Shown here piece by piece: positions 8,598-17,953 of a DNA stretch of 64,000 nucleotides. Source of the stretch: Exiguobacterium acetylicum DSM 20416 (GTDB lineage: Bacteria; Bacillota; Bacilli; Exiguobacteriales; Exiguobacteriaceae); NCBI RefSeq assembly GCF_000702605.1, contig NZ_JNIR01000001.1:1416501-1480500 (forward strand), written 5' to 3'. Below the pieces are notes generated by a model. The model had not been told where the DNA came from. It searched no databases and saw only the letters and a list, made by a program, of their open reading frames with translations. The stretch's first letter is position 1. The number at the start of each line of letters is the position of its first letter. A program made the position numbers and the translations under genes.

Positions 8598-8623
8598 TCT
8601 GCTTTACAGGTGATGATCTTTCA

Positions 8624-11272
8624 TTACTCTTCAGAGTCATCTCCACTATCATTCGAATTATTGTTGTTATTTCGTTCCGTCGAACCATTCGAATTGTTTT
8701 GCGCGTTTGCGCCATCATTTGAATTCGGTTCATCTGTTGCTGGTTCGTCCGTCGTCGGTTCGTCTGTTACCGGCTCATCCGTCGTCGGTTCGTCCGTTGT
8801 CGGTTCGTCCGTTGCCGGTTCGTCCGTTGTCGGCTCATCCGTCGTTGGTTCGTCCGTCGTCGGTTCGTCCGTCGTTGGCTCATCCGTCGCTGGTTCGTCC
8901 GTCGTTGGCTCATCCGTCGCTGGTTCATCCGTCGCTGGTTCGTCCGTTGTCGGTTCTTCTGCTTCAGGATCCGTGACCGTGACCGTTGTCGAGACCGGAC
9001 CTGATTCTTCTCCAGAAGCTTTTGCTACGACTTGGAACGTCGATCGTCCTGGCTTCAATCCATTGATGGCGATTCGATTCGTCGTACTCGTACCAATCGT
9101 TGATGTTTCGCCGTCAGCATCTGTCATCGTCACTTCGAACGATACATCATCATAGCCATTGGCACGAAGCGCAGCATCATTATAGTTCCAAGTCAGTTCA
9201 CCGCTCTTTGTGTCTTCATCGTAAGATGCTTGTAATCCAGTCGGAGCGGGTACTGTCTTTTTTTCAACGACAGGTTCCTTCGTCCCTTTCACGTACAATT
9301 CATTTCCGATACTAAGGACAGAACTTGGTTGTTCGAATGGTGCGGGTGTACGATCGCGCGTTTTTGTAATGAAATCTTTCCAGATTTGCTGTGCCATCGT
9401 ACTGTTATACGGACCACTGAGTCCAGATCCGTTGTTATTTCCAGATTTCGTCGTTCCTGTCCAAACACTGATTGAGACATCAGACGTATATCCTGCAAAC
9501 CAAACATCTTTATAGGCATTCGTCGTTCCGGTCTTACCGGCTGCATCAAATGACAATCCAGCACTTGGGAACGTACCGCCTGGTTTTAAGACATCACGAA
9601 GCATGTCCGTCAACATATAAGCTGTATAGTCTTCCATCGCTTTTTTCGATTTGATTGGTGATTTGATTTTCGATCCATCACTGTACTCAATCGATTTGAT
9701 GACGTGTGGTTTGATATAATCGCCACCATTACCAAGTGTGGCATAAGCTCCTGCCATCTGAGTCGTATTGAAACCGTGTTTCATCCCACCAATCGCATAC
9801 GCAGGCGAAATCGACTCATCGTCTTTCATTTTCAAGCCAGATTTTTCAGCGAACGCCTCAACTGAATCACCACCAATTTCTTGATACGTTTGGATGGCCG
9901 GTGTGTTTGCTGAGATTTTCAACCAGTGGCGAATTGTGTTCGTGCCACGGTATCCATCATAATAGTTTCCAATCTCTTTTCCGTTGACTTCTGTTGGTTT
10001 ATCCGTTAATTGTTTCGCAGTCGACCACTTATCATTTTCGATTGCTGGTCCGTAAGCGAAGAATGGTTTTGCAGACGATCCCGGTTGATGCGGTTCATTC
10101 GCAAAGTTTCGTCGCGCCGTTCCTTTACCTGGATTTTTACCATCCACGACCGCAAGGATTTCTCCTGATTGCGTATTGACTGCTGTCGCAGCCGTTTCAG
10201 CGTATTCCGGTAATTGGACGATTTGGTCTTTCTTAATGGCTTCATTCATATAGTCGTGCATCGGTTTATCAATCGATGTATAGATCTTTAACCCTTGACC
10301 ATAGATATCTTTACCTTCAAGACCAAAATCATCTTCTAACTCTTTAGACACCATGTCGAAGATGACACTATCGTAGGACTCATCCTTCGTTGACTTCGGT
10401 GCCGGATTGATTAATTTCGAAATCGGTTGTTTGACCGCTTTATCCCGTTGTGCTTCTGTAATGACGCCTGTCGTTTGCATCGCATTGAGAACTTGCGTCT
10501 GACGCCATTTCGTTAGCTTTGGATCTCCTTTGATTGGATCGTAAGCTGTCGGACGTTGCGGGAGTCCTGCAAGCATCGCGGCTTCCGCATAATTCAACTT
10601 ATCAACAGACTTGTTGAAGTAAGCCTTTGAAGCCGTCTGGATTCCAAACGAGTTTTGACCATAATAGTTTTTGTTCAAGTACATCTCTAAAATTTGATCT
10701 TTTGTATAGTCCTGCTCTAAACGAATCGCGAGCCATTGCTCCTGCACTTTCCGCGTAATCGTCTTATCAAAGCTGAGGAACGACTGTTTGACGACCTGTT
10801 GCGTGATCGTCGAAGCCCCTTCTGATCCGAATCCATCTGTCACGTTCGCGATGATGGCTCCGCCCAGACGACGGAAATCGATTCCGTTGTGCTGATAGAA
10901 ACGACGGTCCTCAATCGATATGAATGCGTCTTTAACGACTTCCGGTACTTCATCGATTGATACGTATTCTCGACTCGTTCCGCCTTTCGTAATCTCTTCC
11001 TTGTTGCTCGCATAGATTTTCAATGGCAAAGCATCTCGAAGTTCTGTCTCATCGAGCTCAGGTGCCGTAGCAATCGCGTAAGCGGCAAATCCGCCTCCGA
11101 CCAACATCATGACGATGAATAGTCCAGTAGCAATCAGCAATAACTTTTTCCAAAGTGGTCCTTTTCCACCGGAACCTCCACCTGACTTTTTCTTTTGGGG
11201 ACGTTTCGTCCGTTTCATCTTTTTCTCAGATGACTTCGTCTCTTCACGACGTGCGACACGACTTCTTTCCAT
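8624..11272 (-). CDS. ponA: Class A penicillin-binding protein 1 (bifunctional)
   Basis: An 882-residue peptidoglycan synthase. A basic cytosolic tail is followed by a membrane span (about residues 46-72). The GT51 glycosyltransferase domain has catalytic IEDRRFYQH and the STITQQ motif. The transpeptidase has PGSSAKP (Ser-x-x-Lys), SAN and GKTGTT. A fibronectin type III-like domain (about 690-775) follows, then fifteen TDEP pentapeptide repeats and an Asn/Ser/Asp-rich acidic end. It builds and cross-links glycan outside the membrane and is the expected GpsB partner. The ribosome binding site GGAGAAGGAT precedes ATG. It forms the classic recU-ponA operon and ends at a strong terminator. Confidence 0.95.
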   Translation of the reverse strand: MERSRVARREETKSSEKKMKRTKRPQKKKSGGGSGGKGPLWKKLLLIATGLFIVMMLVGGGFAAYAIATAPELDETELRDALPLKIYASNKEEITKGGTSREYVSIDEVPEVVKDAFISIEDRRFYQHNGIDFRRLGGAIIANVTDGFGSEGASTITQQVVKQSFLSFDKTITRKVQEQWLAIRLEQDYTKDQILEMYLNKNYYGQNSFGIQTASKAYFNKSVDKLNYAEAAMLAGLPQRPTAYDPIKGDPKLTKWRQTQVLNAMQTTGVITEAQRDKAVKQPISKLINPAPKSTKDESYDSVIFDMVSKELEDDFGLEGKDIYGQGLKIYTSIDKPMHDYMNEAIKKDQIVQLPEYAETAATAVNTQSGEILAVVDGKNPGKGTARRNFANEPHQPGSSAKPFFAYGPAIENDKWSTAKQLTDKPTEVNGKEIGNYYDGYRGTNTIRHWLKISANTPAIQTYQEIGGDSVEAFAEKSGLKMKDDESISPAYAIGGMKHGFNTTQMAGAYATLGNGGDYIKPHVIKSIEYSDGSKIKSPIKSKKAMEDYTAYMLTDMLRDVLKPGGTFPSAGLSFDAAGKTGTTNAYKDVWFAGYTSDVSISVWTGTTKSGNNNGSGLSGPYNSTMAQQIWKDFITKTRDRTPAPFEQPSSVLSIGNELYVKGTKEPVVEKKTVPAPTGLQASYDEDTKSGELTWNYNDAALRANGYDDVSFEVTMTDADGETSTIGTSTTNRIAINGLKPGRSTFQVVAKASGEESGPVSTTVTVTDPEAEEPTTDEPATDEPATDEPTTDEPATDEPTTDEPTTDEPTTDEPTTDEPATDEPTTDEPTTDEPVTDEPTTDEPATDEPNSNDGANAQNNSNGSTERNNNNNSNDSGDDSEE
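8726..8950 (-). repeat. Fifteen tandem 15-bp repeats encoding TDEP[A/T/V]
   Basis: In-frame 15-bp units near the 3' end of ponA encode fifteen TDEP pentapeptides, with the fifth residue Thr, Ala or once Val. Units are nearly identical at DNA level, so copy number is likely to vary by slippage without breaking the frame. The protein segment would be an acidic, extended wall-spanning linker outside the membrane. Confidence 0.9.
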
Positions 11273-11292
11273 ATGCTATCCTTCTCCTTCAA

Positions 11293-11913
11293 TCAAAAAG
11301 TGTCTGAATTGAAATATAGTTCGTCCACTGCCTTTAAATAATCGATGGCAGGGTACGCGCCAGTCTCGACTTTGATACCGTCTCGTTCAATGACCGTCAG
11401 CGGAATTGATTTTCGTCCGCTTTCTAGCTGATCCCACCAGGGGAACACGTGCTCGACTGAAAGCACATATTGCACATTATACAGACTGAAACGAATGATG
11501 ACAAAACAAATTCCTCCATGTTCGACACATTGGCGCATGTGTGCGATTTGATGGGGGTGAAAATTTTTTATCGGGAAGGACGTTTTGTTCGTCGTCTCCT
11601 TCGCTTCGAAATCAATATATTTTCCGCGATAAACACCGTTATAGTCCGTCGTCGACGGTTGCTTGAAATAGGCTTCCTTGACGACCGCTGCCGACCGTTT
11701 TGGATAATCGACTTGGACGATTTGTAACGGAGTGGGTTTCTTGTGAATGATTGCCCGATTATGGGTCAAGTAAAACGTATTACTTTCATTCAATAATTTT
11801 TCGAGCGTCATCCCTCGATTTGAAAAGGTTGAATCGGTTGATCGCGCCTTCTTGATTCGAATTCCATGCGACTCGAGTGGCTTTTGAAATTTTTTCCCAT
11901 TCGGGTAATTCAA
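11293..11913 (-). CDS. recU: Holliday junction resolvase RecU
   Basis: A 206-residue resolvase. The N-terminus [10 protein letters not shown], the segment [20 protein letters not shown], the core [20 protein letters not shown] (catalytic Asp, Asp, Glu-x-Lys) and the C-terminal [12 protein letters not shown] all match RecU. It cuts four-way DNA junctions in recombination and chromosome segregation. The start is TTG at 11913 with AGGAGGGG seven bases upstream; this gives the family's usual N-terminus, while the longer open frame upstream does not. It is followed after 20 bases by ponA, the conserved recU-ponA pair, and is divergent from yppE. Confidence 0.95.
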   Translation of the reverse strand: MNYPNGKKFQKPLESHGIRIKKARSTDSTFSNRGMTLEKLLNESNTFYLTHNRAIIHKKPTPLQIVQVDYPKRSAAVVKEAYFKQPSTTDYNGVYRGKYIDFEAKETTNKTSFPIKNFHPHQIAHMRQCVEHGGICFVIIRFSLYNVQYVLSVEHVFPWWDQLESGRKSIPLTVIERDGIKVETGAYPAIDYLKAVDELYFNSDTF

Positions 11914-11937
11914 AACGATTCCCCTCCTATCGCGTTT

Positions 11938-11963
11938 ATTGTACCATGATATGTGATTGTACC
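11938..11963. repeat. Direct repeat in the recU/yppE divergent promoter region
   Basis: ATTGTACC occurs at 11938-11945 and again at 11956-11963, an 18-base period, in the 80-base gap between divergent recU and yppE. On the minus strand each copy reads as GGTACAAT, so each also contains a TACAAT -10-like element. It may mark overlapping promoters or a regulator site; no known operator is recognised. Confidence 0.4.
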
Positions 11964-11993
11964 GTATCGGCCGAGAGGAGTAGTTAAAAACCA

Positions 11994-12296
11994 ATGACAA
12001 TTGAACCGTTATTACAAGAGATTGAACGTATTTATCAAGAAGGACGTGCCGGAACCGAATATGACTTCAATCGAGACGTCGTACCGTTCGTTGAACGAGC
12101 GGATCAACTGATTGCACAGTGGCAAACGAATGCCCAAGATAGTCCTTACTTACGACCTAGCATGGTCGAAAGCGCCGTTGATCAACTGAAGCAAATTTCC
12201 GTCCAAGCATTTCAGCCGAAAACGAGTCTGAAGCGCTTCAATGAAACAATTAAATCCGTTCGATATATCGATCGCTTGATGAATGGTGAAGAATAA
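11994..12296 (+). CDS. yppE: YppE family (DUF1798) protein
   Basis: A 100-residue all-helical soluble protein. The pattern [20 protein letters not shown] near residue 16 and a C-terminal [19 protein letters not shown] match the DUF1798/YppE family, known from structural genomics as a helical bundle without assigned function. Synteny supports this, as yppE lies beside recU in B. subtilis as well. It is divergent from recU. No partner gene follows closely; the next gene starts 175 bases downstream. Confidence 0.8.
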   Translation: MTIEPLLQEIERIYQEGRAGTEYDFNRDVVPFVERADQLIAQWQTNAQDSPYLRPSMVESAVDQLKQISVQAFQPKTSLKRFNETIKSVRYIDRLMNGEE

Positions 12297-12471
12297 CGAT
12301 TAAAAAACAGGAATTATCTTCCTTAAGTCGAACACCTAATCATACGAGGGAATGTTTCTACGGTTTCACTTATCAGGCTATAGCTTTTCAATCGCCTAGC
12401 GTGTAAAGTGGCATCAAGAGCATTTCTTTCGAAAAGACTGTGTAATTATTGTGCAACTGGAGGAGATTCAT

Positions 12472-13386
12472 TTGAACAAACGGGTACAATCGAACGTCAA
12501 AGGCGTTGACGTCAAAGGATTTCCTAAGAATTCAACCCCTGCCCCGAAGAAATACATCATGTTCGTCGACGAAACTGGGACACCGAAAGGGAATACACAA
12601 TTCAACTTAACGGGTGTCTTGATGGAATATAAATATGCCATCGATTCGGATGAGACCGGTGAACCAAGTCCGCTTCGTCAACGTTTGATGGATTTTAAGG
12701 CAAAAGTTTTTGAAGATCCACATATTCCCCTTCATTTGAAAGAGATTTTAAAAGCTGAGCATCCGTACGGTAAAGAAGATGGCATCACGATCGATATGCT
12801 ACGACATTTCTGGATCGCCTTGCCGGAATTTTTAGTTGATATCGATTGTACGATCGTCAGTGTCGAAGTCGATAAACAGAAGCTACAAGACTTCTTCTCG
12901 ACACCGAAGGATCCGTACGTCGTCGCCTTCGCCCATCTGATGAAGTCGTTTTATTCCTTCCTCGATGAGACAGAAGCAACGAGTGCGCGTGTCGTCCTTG
13001 AAAGCCGTGATGATTATCAAAACTTGCTCATTCAAAAGGCGTTCTTCGATATCTTCAATTCGGGAACGGTCCATCTCGACGTCGAAAAAAGCCGTCAAAA
13101 AATCAAAGGCTTCATCTTTGCTGAAAAAGACAGCGACCTCTACCAATCTGGTCTTGAGATTGCCGACTTGGTCTGCTTACCTTTATCTCGCGTCCGTCGT
13201 GGTGTCATCGAGGTAAAACCACGGTTTGTCCATTATGGGGACGAAAACCGGATTTTTAAAGCCATCAAAGATAAGATTTACATTCGACGCGATAGTCCGG
13301 ACCAAGATTTCCGAAACTGGGGATTCAAAAAAGTACCGATCACGAAAAAGCGTCGTGAATGGTCCGATACTCCTTGGAATGGATGA
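12472..13386 (+). CDS. DUF3800 domain protein
   Basis: A 304-residue protein. Residues about 25-40 carry KYIMFVDETGTPKGN, the DUF3800 opening with conserved Asp-Glu. The C-terminal part carries LYQSGLEIADLVCLPLSR, the conserved second motif with Asp. The family is thought to have an RNase H-like fold and is often seen in mobile or defence contexts; activity is unproven. The start is TTG at 12472 because GGAGGAG lies six bases upstream. It interrupts the yppE-nth order known from B. subtilis and ends at a strong terminator, so it looks like an accessory gene in a core block. Confidence 0.8.
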   Translation: MNKRVQSNVKGVDVKGFPKNSTPAPKKYIMFVDETGTPKGNTQFNLTGVLMEYKYAIDSDETGEPSPLRQRLMDFKAKVFEDPHIPLHLKEILKAEHPYGKEDGITIDMLRHFWIALPEFLVDIDCTIVSVEVDKQKLQDFFSTPKDPYVVAFAHLMKSFYSFLDETEATSARVVLESRDDYQNLLIQKAFFDIFNSGTVHLDVEKSRQKIKGFIFAEKDSDLYQSGLEIADLVCLPLSRVRRGVIEVKPRFVHYGDENRIFKAIKDKIYIRRDSPDQDFRNWGFKKVPITKKRREWSDTPWNG

Positions 13387-13391
13387 TATGC

Positions 13392-13427
13392 AAAAAAAGT
13401 GGATCCGGTCTCGGATCCACTTTTTTT
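13392..13427. terminator. Bidirectional terminator between DUF3800 gene and nth
   Basis: A perfect 16-pair stem (13392-13407 with 13412-13427), loop GTCT, A-run and T-run on both sides. It serves the two convergent genes. Confidence 0.92.
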
Positions 13428-14083
13428 TATAGTGTAGCTAGTCCTTTTGTCCGCTTTTTTCCCTCTCGACACATATCAAGTAACGGGCACGCTTCACAGT
13501 TCGGACGTTGTGCCTTGCAGTGATACCGTCCAAAGAAAATGAATTGGTGATGGAGCTTTGACCACCGCTCCCGTTTGAAACGACGCATGAGTGTCGCTTC
13601 GACCTGCGTGACATTATCCTTCCAGCGACAGATCCCGAGGCGTTTTGAGACACGTTCGACATGTGTATCGACCGCAAATGCCGGTACATCAAAGGCGACA
13701 GACAAGACGACGTTCGCCGTCTTACGTCCAACGCCAGGTAATGCTTCGAGCCCGGCGCGTTCCGTCGGGACTTCTCCATCGTGTTGCGTAAGGAGTTGTG
13801 CCGCAAGCGCCTTGATGTTTTTTGCTTTATTCCGGTATAATCCAAGTCGTTTGATTTTGTCCTCGATTTCCTCGACCGGTGCCGTAGCAAGCGAAGTAGG
13901 ATCCGGATACGCCGCGAATAATCCAGGCGTCACCTGATTGACGAGCACATCGGTCGCTTGTGCACTGAGTGCGACCGCGACGACAAGTTCAAACGGATTA
14001 CGGTGAATCAACTCACAAAATGCATCTGGAAACATCTCTTCTAGCGTTGCTTCAATCCGATCGATTTCTGCTTTTCGTAACAT
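13427..14083 (-). CDS. nth: Endonuclease III
   Basis: A 218-residue bifunctional DNA glycosylase/AP lyase for oxidised pyrimidines. The helix-hairpin-helix LPGVGRKTANVVLSVAF contains the catalytic Lys. The following VDTHVERVSKRLG contains the catalytic Asp. The 4Fe-4S loop is C-x6-C-x2-C-x5-C (CKAQRPNCEACPLLDMC). It follows dnaD by four bases, the same order dnaD-nth as in B. subtilis, and its stop touches a shared terminator. Confidence 0.96.
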   Translation of the reverse strand: MLRKAEIDRIEATLEEMFPDAFCELIHRNPFELVVAVALSAQATDVLVNQVTPGLFAAYPDPTSLATAPVEEIEDKIKRLGLYRNKAKNIKALAAQLLTQHDGEVPTERAGLEALPGVGRKTANVVLSVAFDVPAFAVDTHVERVSKRLGICRWKDNVTQVEATLMRRFKRERWSKLHHQFIFFGRYHCKAQRPNCEACPLLDMCREGKKRTKGLATL

Positions 14084-14087
14084 CTAC

Positions 14088-14666
14088 TCAACCTCCCCGC
14101 CCTGCGAGATCCTCGAGCGTCTTGATCCCTTCACGTTCCCACGTCCGTAAAATTTGATTGATATAAGTCATTTTACGGACATTATGATAGACCGCTTCTC
14201 GAAGTGCGGCAAGCACCAGTTCTTCCGAAATGTTCTCAATCGTCAACCACTGAATGATCTGCTCCATCTGAAACGGTGACATCATCCCGAGTTCCCGTTC
14301 AAATTGTTGGAAGACGGACGGATTGATCGTATCAAAGTTCGGTGTTTCCTGTTCCGGTGGTGCCATCAGCTTTTCGTACAGCGGAACAAGCGAATAACGT
14401 TCTGATCCGTTGACGTTTTCCATAGCCAATAATCCTTTTTGCAATAAACCGAGAGTCGTCTCGATCGTTTCCGTCTCTGATAGTCCGAGTCGATTGCTTA
14501 ACTCTTCCGGTGACGGCATCTCCATGCCTTCCGCCCGACAAGCAAACAGTTGACCAATCAACGTGAACTCGACAAAACTGATGCCTAATCGTTTTGCCTC
14601 GGTGAACAATCGTTTCGGTAAGACGACGGTCCCTTCTTCAAATAATTGCACTAAATTATGATTCAT
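14088..14666 (-). CDS. dnaD: DnaD replication initiation protein
   Basis: A 192-residue primosome protein. The N-terminal winged-helix part (SFVEFTLIGQLFACR, SNRLGLSETETIETTLGLL) is followed by a C-terminal DnaB/DnaD (DDBH2) domain (FERELGMMSPFQMEQIIQWL, ending VRKMTYINQILRTWEREGI). It acts in loading the replicative helicase at origins and stalled forks. The start at 14666 is chosen from GAGGAAA upstream. It lies between asnS and nth as in B. subtilis. Confidence 0.93.
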   Translation of the reverse strand: MNHNLVQLFEEGTVVLPKRLFTEAKRLGISFVEFTLIGQLFACRAEGMEMPSPEELSNRLGLSETETIETTLGLLQKGLLAMENVNGSERYSLVPLYEKLMAPPEQETPNFDTINPSVFQQFERELGMMSPFQMEQIIQWLTIENISEELVLAALREAVYHNVRKMTYINQILRTWEREGIKTLEDLAGRGG

Positions 14667-14699
14667 CGTATTTCCTCGATTCTCTAGTCTAAACAAGAA

Positions 14700-14726
14700 A
14701 TCGACCCGTCGAGACGATGGGTCGAT
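14700..14726 (-). terminator. Possible weak terminator between asnS and dnaD
   Basis: ATCGACCC/GGGTCGAT form an 8-pair stem with an 11-base loop. On the minus strand it is followed by TTTCTTGTTTAG. It may reduce read-through from asnS into dnaD. Confidence 0.5.
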
Positions 14727-14741
14727 GTTTTTCTTTACTGC

Positions 14742-16040
14742 TTAAGGATAGAGACGGTTCAGCAGACGTGGGAACGGAATCGTTTCCCGAACGTGCTCGA
14801 CGCCTGTGATCCAAGCGACTGTCCGCTCTAAACCAAGACCGAAACCACTGTGTGGCACAGAACCGTATTGACGTGTTTCAAGATACCATTTATAAGCACC
14901 CGTCTCGTCAAGTCCGTGTTTCTTCATCTCCGCGAGAAGTTTCTCATGATCTTCTTCACGTTGTGAACCACCGACGATTTCCCCGTATCCTTCAGGGGCA
15001 ATCAAATCATCACATAAAACGAAGTCTGGGTTTTCCGGATCTTCTTTCATGTAGAACGGTTTGATCGCTTTTGGCCAGTGCGTGATGAAGACAGGACGTG
15101 CGAAGCTGTTCGCGATCGCTGTCTCGTGTGGCGCACCAAAATCATCGCCGAATTCGATATCGTCGAATCCTTGCTCCTTGAGCATGTCAATTGCTTCCGT
15201 ATACTTGACGCGTGGGAACGGTGCGTTGATATTCTCAAGGACCGTCAAGTCACGACCAAGCAATTCGAGTTCCGCACGACAGTTTTTGAGTGCCGATTGC
15301 ACGAGGTGCGAAACGTAGTTTTCTTGGACTTCGAGGTTCATCTCGTGGTCGTGGAATGCCATCTCAGGCTCCATCATCCAGAATTCGATCAAGTGACGAC
15401 GTGTTTTTGATTTTTCAGCACGGAACGTTGGACCGAACGAGAAGACCTTTCCAAGTGCCATTGCTGCCGCTTCCATGTAGAGCTGACCAGATTGTGAAAG
15501 GTACGCATCTTCATCGAAATATTTCGTGTGGAACAATTCTGTCGTTCCTTCTGGCGCGCTACCTGTCAAGATTGGTGGATCCACTTTAATGAATCCTTCT
15601 TGGTTGAAGAATTCGTACGTCGCTCGAATCAATTCGTTCCGAACGACCATGACCGCATGTTGACGCTTTGAACGCAACCAGAGGTGACGGTTGTCCATCA
15701 AGAAATCCGTTCCGTGTGCTTTTGGAGTGATCGGATAATCGACTGCTTCATGGATGAGCTCAATCTTAGAGATTTCCATTTCATGACCGATCGCTGTCCG
15801 ACCGCCGTCTGATTTGATGACACCTGTCACCCAAAGTGACGATTCCTGCGTTAAGCCTTTTGCTTGTTTGAATAAGTCTTCGCCGACTGTTTCTTTGACG
15901 ACGACACCCTGCATGAATCCAGAGCCATCCCGAAGCTGGAGGAAGGCGATCTTACCGCTTGAGCGTTTGTTTGCTAACCAACACCCGATCGTCACTTCTT
16001 CTCCTACATATTTGTTTACATCTCGAATCATTGCTTTCAA
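14742..16040 (-). CDS. asnS: Asparaginyl-tRNA synthetase
   Basis: A 432-residue class IIb synthetase. The N-terminal OB-fold anticodon domain contains [15 protein letters not shown]. Class II motif 2 contains [19 protein letters not shown], and motif 3 contains [15 protein letters not shown]. It charges tRNA-Asn directly. The start is TTG at 16040 with AGAGAGG ten bases upstream; this aligns with the usual MK...VGxEVTIG N-terminus. An ATG three codons later is too far from the site. It follows aspB by 20 bases, the same aspB-asnS-dnaD order as in B. subtilis. Confidence 0.95.
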   Translation of the reverse strand: MKAMIRDVNKYVGEEVTIGCWLANKRSSGKIAFLQLRDGSGFMQGVVVKETVGEDLFKQAKGLTQESSLWVTGVIKSDGGRTAIGHEMEISKIELIHEAVDYPITPKAHGTDFLMDNRHLWLRSKRQHAVMVVRNELIRATYEFFNQEGFIKVDPPILTGSAPEGTTELFHTKYFDEDAYLSQSGQLYMEAAAMALGKVFSFGPTFRAEKSKTRRHLIEFWMMEPEMAFHDHEMNLEVQENYVSHLVQSALKNCRAELELLGRDLTVLENINAPFPRVKYTEAIDMLKEQGFDDIEFGDDFGAPHETAIANSFARPVFITHWPKAIKPFYMKEDPENPDFVLCDDLIAPEGYGEIVGGSQREEDHEKLLAEMKKHGLDETGAYKWYLETRQYGSVPHSGFGLGLERTVAWITGVEHVRETIPFPRLLNRLYP

Positions 16041-16060
16041 CAGTCAACATCCTCTCTCTA

Positions 16061-17242
16061 TTAAACGGCTGTATGTGCCGTGATGAATCCTTCAATCCGG
16101 TCGAGTGCTTCTAAGACACGTGCCGGGTCCGTCGCGTAAGATAGGCGGACATAGTCCGGTGCACCAAATCCTGAACCTGGAATCAAGGCGACCTTCGCTT
16201 CAGATAAAACAGCTGTACACCAGTCGTCGACATTATCGAATCCACACATCTCAGCAGCTTGCTTTGCATGTGGGAACAAATAGAATGCCCCTTCCGGCTT
16301 CAAGCACGTCAATCCTTTGATTTCATTGAGTCGTGCATAGATTTTCTCAAGTCGTTCCTCAAAGATGACACGCATCGCTTCGACCGGTGCATCGCCTTCT
16401 GCATACGCAGCAACCGATGCGGCTTGCGCAATCGATGTCGGGTTCGACGTCGAATGGCTCGCTAAGTTTGTCATCGCTGAGATGATTTCCTTCGGTCCGA
16501 TTGCATACCCAATCCGCCAGCCAGTCATCGCATGGGACTTCGAGACACCATTGATGATGACCGTCCGTTCGCGCATCTCTGGCAAGGACGCGATCGAGAT
16601 ATGTGTCGCACCGTTATAGAGCAACTTTTCATAAATCTCATCACTGATGACGAGTAGATCATGCTTGATCGCAACATCTGCTACCATCTCGAGCTCTTCT
16701 TTCGAATAGACCATTCCTGTCGGATTCGATGGTGAATTCAAGACGAGTGCTTTCGTTTTTGGAGTAATGTGTTGCTCGAGCAATTCCCGTGTCACTTTGA
16801 AGCGAGACGATTCGTCCGTTTCTAAAATGACCGGTACACCGTCACTGAGTTTAATTTGCTCCGGGTAACTGACCCAGTATGGTGCTGGGACGATGACTTC
16901 ATCGCCTGGATCAAGAATCGCTTGGAACAACGTCGAAAGTGCATGTTTTGCTCCTGAAGCGACCATGACTTCCGAACGTTCGTATGACATCCATAAGTCC
17001 CGGCGTGTTTTTTCGATGATCGCATCCTTCAAGGCAACCGTTCCGCCAGACGGCGTATACTTCGTATCGCCCGCTTCTGCTGCCTCGAATGCTGCTTGGA
17101 TGATGAATTCCGGTGTATTGAAGTCGGGCTCTCCCGCACCTAAACCGATGATGTCTTGACCTTCTTCACGTAGTGCCTTGGCTTTCGCTGTGATGGCTAG
17201 CGTTGTAGATGGTGTCAATTGTCGTACGCGTTTCGATAACAT
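16061..17242 (-). CDS. aspB: Aspartate aminotransferase (PLP)
   Basis: A 393-residue fold type I aminotransferase, subgroup I-gamma. It shows GLGAGEPDFNTPEFI, SPSNPTGMVYSKEEL, the aspartate of ISDEIYEKL, and the PLP lysine in GVSKSHAMTGWRIG. It interconverts aspartate/2-oxoglutarate and oxaloacetate/glutamate. The start at 17242 is chosen since GGGAG lies about eight bases upstream; a GTG three codons earlier overlaps that site. It lies between ypmB and asnS, so aspartate supply sits beside asparagine-tRNA charging. Confidence 0.94.
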   Translation of the reverse strand: MLSKRVRQLTPSTTLAITAKAKALREEGQDIIGLGAGEPDFNTPEFIIQAAFEAAEAGDTKYTPSGGTVALKDAIIEKTRRDLWMSYERSEVMVASGAKHALSTLFQAILDPGDEVIVPAPYWVSYPEQIKLSDGVPVILETDESSRFKVTRELLEQHITPKTKALVLNSPSNPTGMVYSKEELEMVADVAIKHDLLVISDEIYEKLLYNGATHISIASLPEMRERTVIINGVSKSHAMTGWRIGYAIGPKEIISAMTNLASHSTSNPTSIAQAASVAAYAEGDAPVEAMRVIFEERLEKIYARLNEIKGLTCLKPEGAFYLFPHAKQAAEMCGFDNVDDWCTAVLSEAKVALIPGSGFGAPDYVRLSYATDPARVLEALDRIEGFITAHTAV

Positions 17243-17256
17243 GTCGCCCACTCCCT

Positions 17257-17724
17257 TTACTTGATTCGTAATCGTTTGATGAAAGAACCTTCTTGATACG
17301 TGTAATACGAATAATCATAGCCTGTCGTCGTCTTTGAAACGATCTCGATGACGGCACGATCCTCAAAGCCGTACTTAGCAGACACGATGTCTCCGAGTTC
17401 CGGATGATCCGCGATGACCGTTTTGATGGCAATACCATCAGCAACCGGTCGTGCCTCAATCGTTCCTTTTTTCGGAACGAACGCCCGTACCGCCTGTCCG
17501 TTCTGCTTCATCGTAAAAACGACATATTGACGTTTCCCGTTAAAGACAGACTCGAACCGGACGTCCGTCGGTTTGAGTTCTTTTTTCAGACGTGCCTCTG
17601 CTTGCTCGGCGACGCTCTGTTCCCGGTCTTTTGCCTCAGCAATCGTCACCTGATAAACGGCGGTGCCAAGCACAGTCAAAAGGATGAGTGCACTCAGCAG
17701 ACCGAGCGTGATTTTCCACTTCAT
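17257..17724 (-). CDS. ypmB: YpmB/TseB-like membrane-anchored protein (DUF5590)
   Basis: A 155-residue protein with one N-terminal membrane segment (about residues 5-25, LGLLSALILLTVLGTAVYQV) and an extracytoplasmic part made of two small cystatin/PepSY-like units (DUF5590). In B. subtilis TseB (YpmB) binds penicillin-binding protein 2A and modulates cell elongation. The gene lies between ypmA, which it overlaps by four bases, and aspB, exactly as in B. subtilis. Confidence 0.85.
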   Translation of the reverse strand: MKWKITLGLLSALILLTVLGTAVYQVTIAEAKDREQSVAEQAEARLKKELKPTDVRFESVFNGKRQYVVFTMKQNGQAVRAFVPKKGTIEARPVADGIAIKTVIADHPELGDIVSAKYGFEDRAVIEIVSKTTTGYDYSYYTYQEGSFIKRLRIK

Positions 17725-17891
17725 GTGCGGTAGATGGTGAAGACCATCTGCTCCTTGTCTTTTTCATCGAGAGCAAGACCGAACATTAAATCTTCCGTTT
17801 TCAGTGTCCGATTCAACAAGTCTACGATTTTATACGTATCCTCATGGCGGTTCACTTTGACGGTCGCAAGTGTTTCAATTTTTGAATCCAT
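17721..17891 (-). CDS. ypmA: YpmA (DUF4264) small protein
   Basis: A 56-residue soluble protein: IETLATVKVNRHEDTYKIVD, then LMFGLALDEKDKEQMVF. This fits the DUF4264/YpmA family of unknown function. The start at 17891 has GGGAGGA eight bases upstream. Its stop overlaps the ypmB start by four bases (ATGA), so both are translated together. Its position between dinG and ypmB is conserved. Confidence 0.8.
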   Translation of the reverse strand: MDSKIETLATVKVNRHEDTYKIVDLLNRTLKTEDLMFGLALDEKDKEQMVFTIYRT

Positions 17892-17953
17892 CTGTATGTC
17901 CTCCCTCATTTTTCTCTATCTATTATAATGCGATAGGGTTTATCTGAATAGAC

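Noticed and set aside
8726-8950. CRISPR-like array
   Set aside because: The 15-base units are directly tandem without spacers and keep the ponA frame.
8493-9155. Plus-strand open frame rich in Gly-Ser-Ser-Val repeats
   Set aside because: It is the antisense of the TDEP repeat in ponA; it has no ribosome binding site and the ponA frame is well supported.
12297-12471. Possible tRNA or small RNA gene between yppE and DUF3800
   Set aside because: No cloverleaf arms, no strong terminator and no clear promoter were found.
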